From Ruminiclostridium sp. (GTDB taxonomy: Bacteria; Bacillota_A; Clostridia; Oscillospirales; Oscillospiraceae), in NCBI GenBank assembly GCA_017521345.1, contig JAFXCU010000146.1:1-26213 (forward strand): a stretch of 26,213 nt of DNA, given 5' to 3'. Both the position numbers and the translations under genes were made by a program. This document shows, one piece after another, positions 22,952 through 26,213 of this stretch; the first letter of the stretch is position 1; each line of letters starts with the position of its first letter. The notes beneath the pieces are model-generated. The model saw only the letters and a list, made by a program, of their open reading frames with translations. It searched no databases and was not told the DNA's origin.

Positions 22952-24763
22952 TTATGCTTCGGTTTCTTCCTCAGCGGTTTCCTCTTCCACACGGGTCACA
23001 GCAATAGCCAGGTCGTCCAGCTGCTTCTGTTCCACCACGTCAGGGCAGTTCATCATCAGGTCGGATGCGTTCTGGACCTTGGGGAAGGCGATGACGTCAC
23101 GGATGGAGGTGGCGCCGGTCATCAGCATGACCAGACGGTCCAGGCCGTAGGCCAGGCCGCCGTGGGGAGGTGCGCCGAACTTGAAGGCGTTGACCAGGTG
23201 GCCGAAGCGCTCCTGGATATCCTCGTCGGAGATGCCCAGAGCCTGGAAGGCCTTCTCCTGCATCTCGGGGGTGTTGATACGGATGGAGCCGCCGCCCAGC
23301 TCGGTGCCGTTGAGAACGATGTCATAGGCACGGGCACGGCAGTTGGCCTTGTCGGTGAGCATCTTGTCCTCGTCCTCGATCATGGGAGCGGTGAAGGGGT
23401 GATGCATGGCCTGGTAGCGGCCCTCTTCCTCGGAGTACTCGAACATGGGGAACTCGGTGACCCACAGGAACTTGAAGTCCATGGGATCCAGGATGCCCAG
23501 CTGCTTGGCGCACTCGATACGCAGAGCGCCCAGGGAGGCAAAGACCACGTCGTTCTTGGCGTCGCCCACGATGAGGATCAGGTCGCCGTCCTTGGCGCCT
23601 GCGCGCTCCAGAATGGCTGCGTTCTCCTCGTCGGTGAGGAACTTCTGATAGGAGGAAGTGACCTTGCCGTCCACCATACGAGCCCATGCCAGGCCCTTGG
23701 CCTTGTAGGTCTTCACGAAATCGACCAGCTTGTCGATCTTCTTGCGGGGGAAGTCCTTGGCATAGCCGTCCACGTTGATCAGGCGCACGGAGCCGCCCTC
23801 AGCCACGGGGCCGGAGAAGACGCCGAAGCCGCAGTCCTTGACGATGTCGGAGATGTCCTTGATCTCGAAGCCGAAGCGCAGGTCGGGCTTGTCGGAGCCG
23901 AAGCGGTCCATGGCCTCACGGTAGGGCATGCGCAGGAAGGGGGTCTGGATCTCCACGTCCAGGATCTCCTTGAAGACACGCTTCATGAAGCCCTCCTGGA
24001 TGGTCTGGATCTGCTCCTCGTTCAGGAAGGACATCTCCAGGTCGATCTGGGTAAACTCGGGCTGACGGTCTGCACGCAGGTCCTCGTCACGGAAGCAGCG
24101 GGCGATCTGGAAGTAGCGGTCGAAGCCGGACAGCATCAGCAGCTGCTTGTACTGCTGGGGGGACTGGGGCAGAGCGTAGAACTTGCCGGGGTGGACACGG
24201 GAGGGGACCAGGTAGTCACGGGCACCCTCGGGGGTGGACTTGGTCAGGATGGGGGTCTCGATCTCCAGGAAGCCGTTGTCGTCGAAGTAGTCACGGCAGA
24301 TCTTGACGATCTTGTGGCGCAGGGCGATGGTGCGCTGCATATCGGGGCGGCGCAGGTCCAGGTAGCGGTACTTCAGGCGGACAGCATCCTTAACATCGGA
24401 GTTCTCCACGATCTCGAAGGGGGGAGTCTCAGCCTTGGCCAGCAGGCGCAGGTCGAAGACCTTCACCTCGATGTCGCCGGTGGGCATATCGGGGTTCTTG
24501 GACTCACGCTCACGGACCACGCCGGTGGCGGCGATGACGAATTCGCTGCGGAGGGAAGCGGCCTTCTCGAAGACATCCTTTGCGGTGGAGTCGTCGAAGG
24601 ACAGCTGGATGAGGCCGGTGCGGTCACGCAGGTCCACGAAGATCAGGCCGCCCAGATTGCGCTGGCGCTGGACCCAGCCGCAGACGGAGATCTCCTGGCC
24701 CACGTTGGCAATGCGGAAGTTACCGCAGTAGTCGGTGCGGACAAAGTTCTGTAAATTATCCAT
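22952..24763 (-). CDS. aspS: Aspartyl-tRNA synthetase
   Basis: 603 residues from ATG 24763 (MDNLQNFVRTDYCGN), preceded by GGAG 9 bases upstream; a possible ATG five codons earlier has no ribosome site. The N-terminal OB fold binds the anticodon (ISVCGWVQRQRNLGG, VDLRDRTG). The class II core has motif 2 FRDEDLRADRQPEFTQID and motif 3 GLAYGLDRLVMLMTG. A GAD insertion domain between them marks the bacterial type. The C-terminus is acidic (TRVEEETAEEETEA). The enzyme may be discriminating or may also charge tRNA-Asn; this cannot be settled without knowing whether asnS or gatCAB is present. It has its own promoter and a terminator. hisS lies upstream on the same strand, separated by two small membrane-protein genes. 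Confidence 0.97.
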   Translation of the reverse strand: MDNLQNFVRTDYCGNFRIANVGQEISVCGWVQRQRNLGGLIFVDLRDRTGLIQLSFDDSTAKDVFEKAASLRSEFVIAATGVVRERESKNPDMPTGDIEVKVFDLRLLAKAETPPFEIVENSDVKDAVRLKYRYLDLRRPDMQRTIALRHKIVKICRDYFDDNGFLEIETPILTKSTPEGARDYLVPSRVHPGKFYALPQSPQQYKQLLMLSGFDRYFQIARCFRDEDLRADRQPEFTQIDLEMSFLNEEQIQTIQEGFMKRVFKEILDVEIQTPFLRMPYREAMDRFGSDKPDLRFGFEIKDISDIVKDCGFGVFSGPVAEGGSVRLINVDGYAKDFPRKKIDKLVDFVKTYKAKGLAWARMVDGKVTSSYQKFLTDEENAAILERAGAKDGDLILIVGDAKNDVVFASLGALRIECAKQLGILDPMDFKFLWVTEFPMFEYSEEEGRYQAMHHPFTAPMIEDEDKMLTDKANCRARAYDIVLNGTELGGGSIRINTPEMQEKAFQALGISDEDIQERFGHLVNAFKFGAPPHGGLAYGLDRLVMLMTGATSIRDVIAFPKVQNASDLMMNCPDVVEQKQLDDLAIAVTRVEEETAEEETEA

Positions 24764-24815
24764 GGTTGTTAGCTCCATTCCTATCGGCCCGTGGGCCTGT
24801 TTATGTCTGAGAATA

Positions 24816-24844
24816 ATGATACGTCAGGTTGGGGGAACGGTCAA
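24816..24844 (-). promoter_or_regulatory. aspS promoter with -35 inside a palindromic arm
   Basis: Read on the minus strand: -35 TTGACC (24839-24844), exactly 17 bases, -10 TATCAT (24816-24821). The -35 lies in the hairpin AACGGTC-AA-GACCGTT (24836-24851), a copy of the right arm of the repeat at 22801-22875. The transcript start is expected near 24809. Confidence 0.65.
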
Positions 24845-24975
24845 GACCGTTGGGGGATTTTTTCGCGGGGTTTCTTGATTTCCCAAGTGGGCGGGACGAT
24901 GTAGTCATCGTCCACTACAATGGGGAGTACGAAAACCTACGGCTGTAGGGGCGGATGACCACATCCGCCCGCAAA
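24836..24975. repeat. Composite of palindromic repeat arms upstream of aspS
   Basis: Three hairpins follow each other: AACGGTC/GACCGTT (24836-24851), GGACGATG/CATCGTCC followed by ACTACA (24894-24918), and TGTAGGGGCGGAT/ATCCGCCCG with loop GACCAC (24944-24971). The second resembles a right half and the third a left half of the two-hairpin element. The whole 24779-25001 gap holds no gene apart from these and the aspS promoter. Confidence 0.7.
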
Positions 24976-25001
24976 CGTGGCAGATAGCACAACGTCAGGA
25001 A

Positions 25002-25493
25002 TTACGATGAGGTATACGGCTGGGCCAGGAGGAGGTCCAGCACTTCCTGCTGGAACTCCAGACCGCCGGAAGGGGAGAAGTAACGGTTCTTATGACCAAG
25101 GATCTGGATATACCGGGAACCTGGGATATCCACCCGATAGCTGTACCAGCCGTCCTCTTCCTGGGTCATAAATGCCACATAGGCGTAGTGGTCCAACTGC
25201 ATCTGTTGGCTGTCTACCTTTTCCAGAGCGGGATAAAACTCCTGTTCATCCAGCAGAGCCCACAGAGCTTCATAGGCCGGGTCATCCGGGAAGAGGATCA
25301 CCTCATGGGTGTCTGCTTCTCCGCCCCTGACCGTAGGCACAAAGGCATGCACCTGGTCCACACGGGTCCGGTCAAAGCCGCTTCCCATGGCCTGTTCAAA
25401 GGTCCTGGGGGTCTTGGCCCAGAGGGTGACTGCGGCCACAAGAAGGACAAGGGCCGTGATCAAAATCAGGTTTCGCTTGGTTCGGGGGTTCAT
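25002..25493 (-). CDS. Small single-pass membrane protein, paralog 1
   Basis: 163 residues. One N-terminal helix (about 8-26, NLILITALVLLVAAVTLWA) anchors an external domain of about 135 residues. It shares with its upstream neighbour the block FE.AM..(F/D)....V.QV after the helix and (A/E)(Y/F)E....LLDEQ(E/K)F in the middle, so the two are tandem paralogs. The final part (YRVDIPGSRYIQILGHKN, EFQQEVLDLLLAQPY) parallels DHTIVFSGDQMMDF and FQERLLAFLLNVEL in the neighbour. There is no lipobox and no catalytic motif I recognise. The start ATG at 25493 has a ribosome site (AAAGGAGG) just after the neighbour's stop; the gap is 11 bp. Function unknown. Confidence 0.82.
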   Translation of the reverse strand: MNPRTKRNLILITALVLLVAAVTLWAKTPRTFEQAMGSGFDRTRVDQVHAFVPTVRGGEADTHEVILFPDDPAYEALWALLDEQEFYPALEKVDSQQMQLDHYAYVAFMTQEEDGWYSYRVDIPGSRYIQILGHKNRYFSPSGGLEFQQEVLDLLLAQPYTSS

Positions 25494-25504
25494 AGGGACC
25501 TCCT

Positions 25505-25984
25505 TTACGCAGCGGGTTCCTCCGACAGCTCCACATTCAGCAGGAAAGCCAGCAGGCGTTCCTGGAAGGGAAGACCCTCCACACTCTGGAGGGTGCGGCC
25601 CTTTTCGGCGGCGGTGCAGGCGAAGTCCATCATCTGGTCGCCGGAGAACACGATGGTGTGATCGGCCTTCTCGGTCTCAAAGAAGAGGGTGGTGATACAG
25701 CCCAGCTTGTTCTCCCGCACGGTGTCGGTCTCGCCGATGCCGGCGATGAGGAACTTCTGCTCGTCCAGGATGGCCTGGAATTCCTCGAACTCCGCCTCGC
25801 CGGGGGTGAGGGTGACCTCTGCGGTCTCGCCGCCGGCCTCCATGGTGGCGGTCACCTGGGTGACCTGGTCCCAGCTGAAGTCGTAGTCCATGGCCTTCTC
25901 AAAGGACCGGGGCCAGAAGACCCAGGCCAGGATGCCAATGAAGAGGAGCAGCTCCACCACGGCGATTTTACGTTTTGTGGTCAT
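25505..25984 (-). CDS. Small single-pass membrane protein, paralog 2
   Basis: 159 residues. A hydrophobic helix (about 8-24, VVELLLFIGILAWVFW) follows MTTKRKIA. Next is SFEKAMDYDFSWDQVTQVTATME, corresponding to the same block in paralog 1, then EFEEFQAILDEQKF. A pair of Cys (in LGCITTLFF and DFACTAAEKG) is not shared with paralog 1. The start ATG at 25984 is only 3 bp after the hisS stop, and its ribosome site (AAGGAAAAGGA) lies inside hisS, so translation is coupled to that gene. The pair sits between hisS and aspS, genes usually adjacent in Firmicutes. Function unknown; a cell-envelope role is likely only from topology. Confidence 0.82.
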   Translation of the reverse strand: MTTKRKIAVVELLLFIGILAWVFWPRSFEKAMDYDFSWDQVTQVTATMEAGGETAEVTLTPGEAEFEEFQAILDEQKFLIAGIGETDTVRENKLGCITTLFFETEKADHTIVFSGDQMMDFACTAAEKGRTLQSVEGLPFQERLLAFLLNVELSEEPAA

Positions 25985-25987
25985 AGG

Positions 25988-26213
25988 TTATTCCTTTTCC
26001 TTGATGGGGGTCAGGCCGGACAGCTCGGCCAGCTTGCCGCCGATGGCGGAAATGGCCTCTTCGGGAGTCATCTCGGTCTGGTCGCCGGTGACCATGTCCT
26101 TGACCTTCACCACGCCCTTGCTGATCTCGTCCTCGCCCAGGAAGACCACATAGGGGACCTTCAGCTTGTCGGCATAGCTCATCTTCTGCTTGAACTTCTT
26201 CTGCTCGCCGTAG
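25988..26213 (-). CDS. hisS: Histidyl-tRNA synthetase, C-terminal part (cut by window edge)
   Basis: The last 74 codons plus one base are present; the gene continues beyond the right edge. The visible sequence (YGEQKKFKQKMSYADKLK, then VPYVVFLGEDEISKGVVKVKDM, then TGDQTEMTPEEAI) matches the anticodon-binding domain at the C-terminus of HisRS. The enzyme charges tRNA-His. It heads a minus-strand run hisS, paralog 2, paralog 1, with aspS further on under its own promoter. The catalytic core lies outside the window, so the assignment rests on the C-terminal domain and on the neighbouring aspS. Confidence 0.88.
   Translation of the reverse strand, partial: YGEQKKFKQKMSYADKLKVPYVVFLGEDEISKGVVKVKDMVTGDQTEMTPEEAISAIGGKLAELSGLTPIKEKE

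Noticed and set aside
22817..24754. A 645-residue open frame on the plus strand opposite aspS
   Set aside because: Antisense shadow of a GC-rich gene; composition (Val/Leu/His/Gly rich, no motifs), and aspS motifs on the other strand are decisive.

Overview
The window is chromosomal DNA from a GC-rich Clostridia-class Firmicute. The gene content, the many palindromic intergenic repeats and the Gram-positive style signals (AAAGGAGG-type ribosome sites, TTGACA/TATAAT-type promoters) suggest a gut Oscillospiraceae member (Flavonifractor/Lawsonibacter-like). That placement is inference. No tRNA, rRNA, CRISPR array, insertion sequence or prophage gene was seen.

Positions 1-11755, minus strand: one long run reading right to left, miaB, mutS, mutL, miaA, hfq, an HlyD-like membrane protein, yggS, sepF, divIVA and ileS (cut by the window edge). 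It joins tRNA modification (MiaB and MiaA act in sequence on A37), mismatch repair (MutS/MutL), an RNA chaperone (Hfq), and a ylm-type division cluster (YggS, SepF, DivIVA) next to isoleucyl-tRNA synthetase. A clear sigma-A promoter sits in front of miaB and shows that miaB starts at a TTG codon. Gaps carrying several hairpins (7186-7511, 10104-10291) may split the run into sub-units.

Positions 11760-16372: an ECF sigma factor overlapping its probable membrane anti-sigma partner (plus strand), an unrecognised 192-residue protein with its own strong promoter (plus), then a secreted BspA-type leucine-rich-repeat protein with stalk domains and an orphan lipoprotein (both minus).

Positions 16440-22106, plus strand: dtd, an MBL-fold hydrolase and hemZ (a known clostridial neighbourhood, here without relA just upstream), a nucleoside-kinase-like P-loop protein, an Mrp-type iron-sulfur carrier ATPase and an ExoA/Xth-type AP endonuclease. 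Positions 22139-26213, minus strand: a membrane-tethered XRE regulator, aspS, two tandem paralogous single-pass membrane proteins, and the 3' end of hisS. The two small paralogs sit inside what is normally a direct hisS-aspS pair.

The least explained content is between genes. One repeat family consists of two hairpins bounded by TGTAGGG...CCCTACA; the hairpin arms change sequence between copies while keeping their pairing. One loose arm supplies the -35 box of the aspS promoter. A second family (CCCCTCATC...GATGAGGGG, about 107 bp) is present in two full copies. These are the best candidates for an under-described system in the window.
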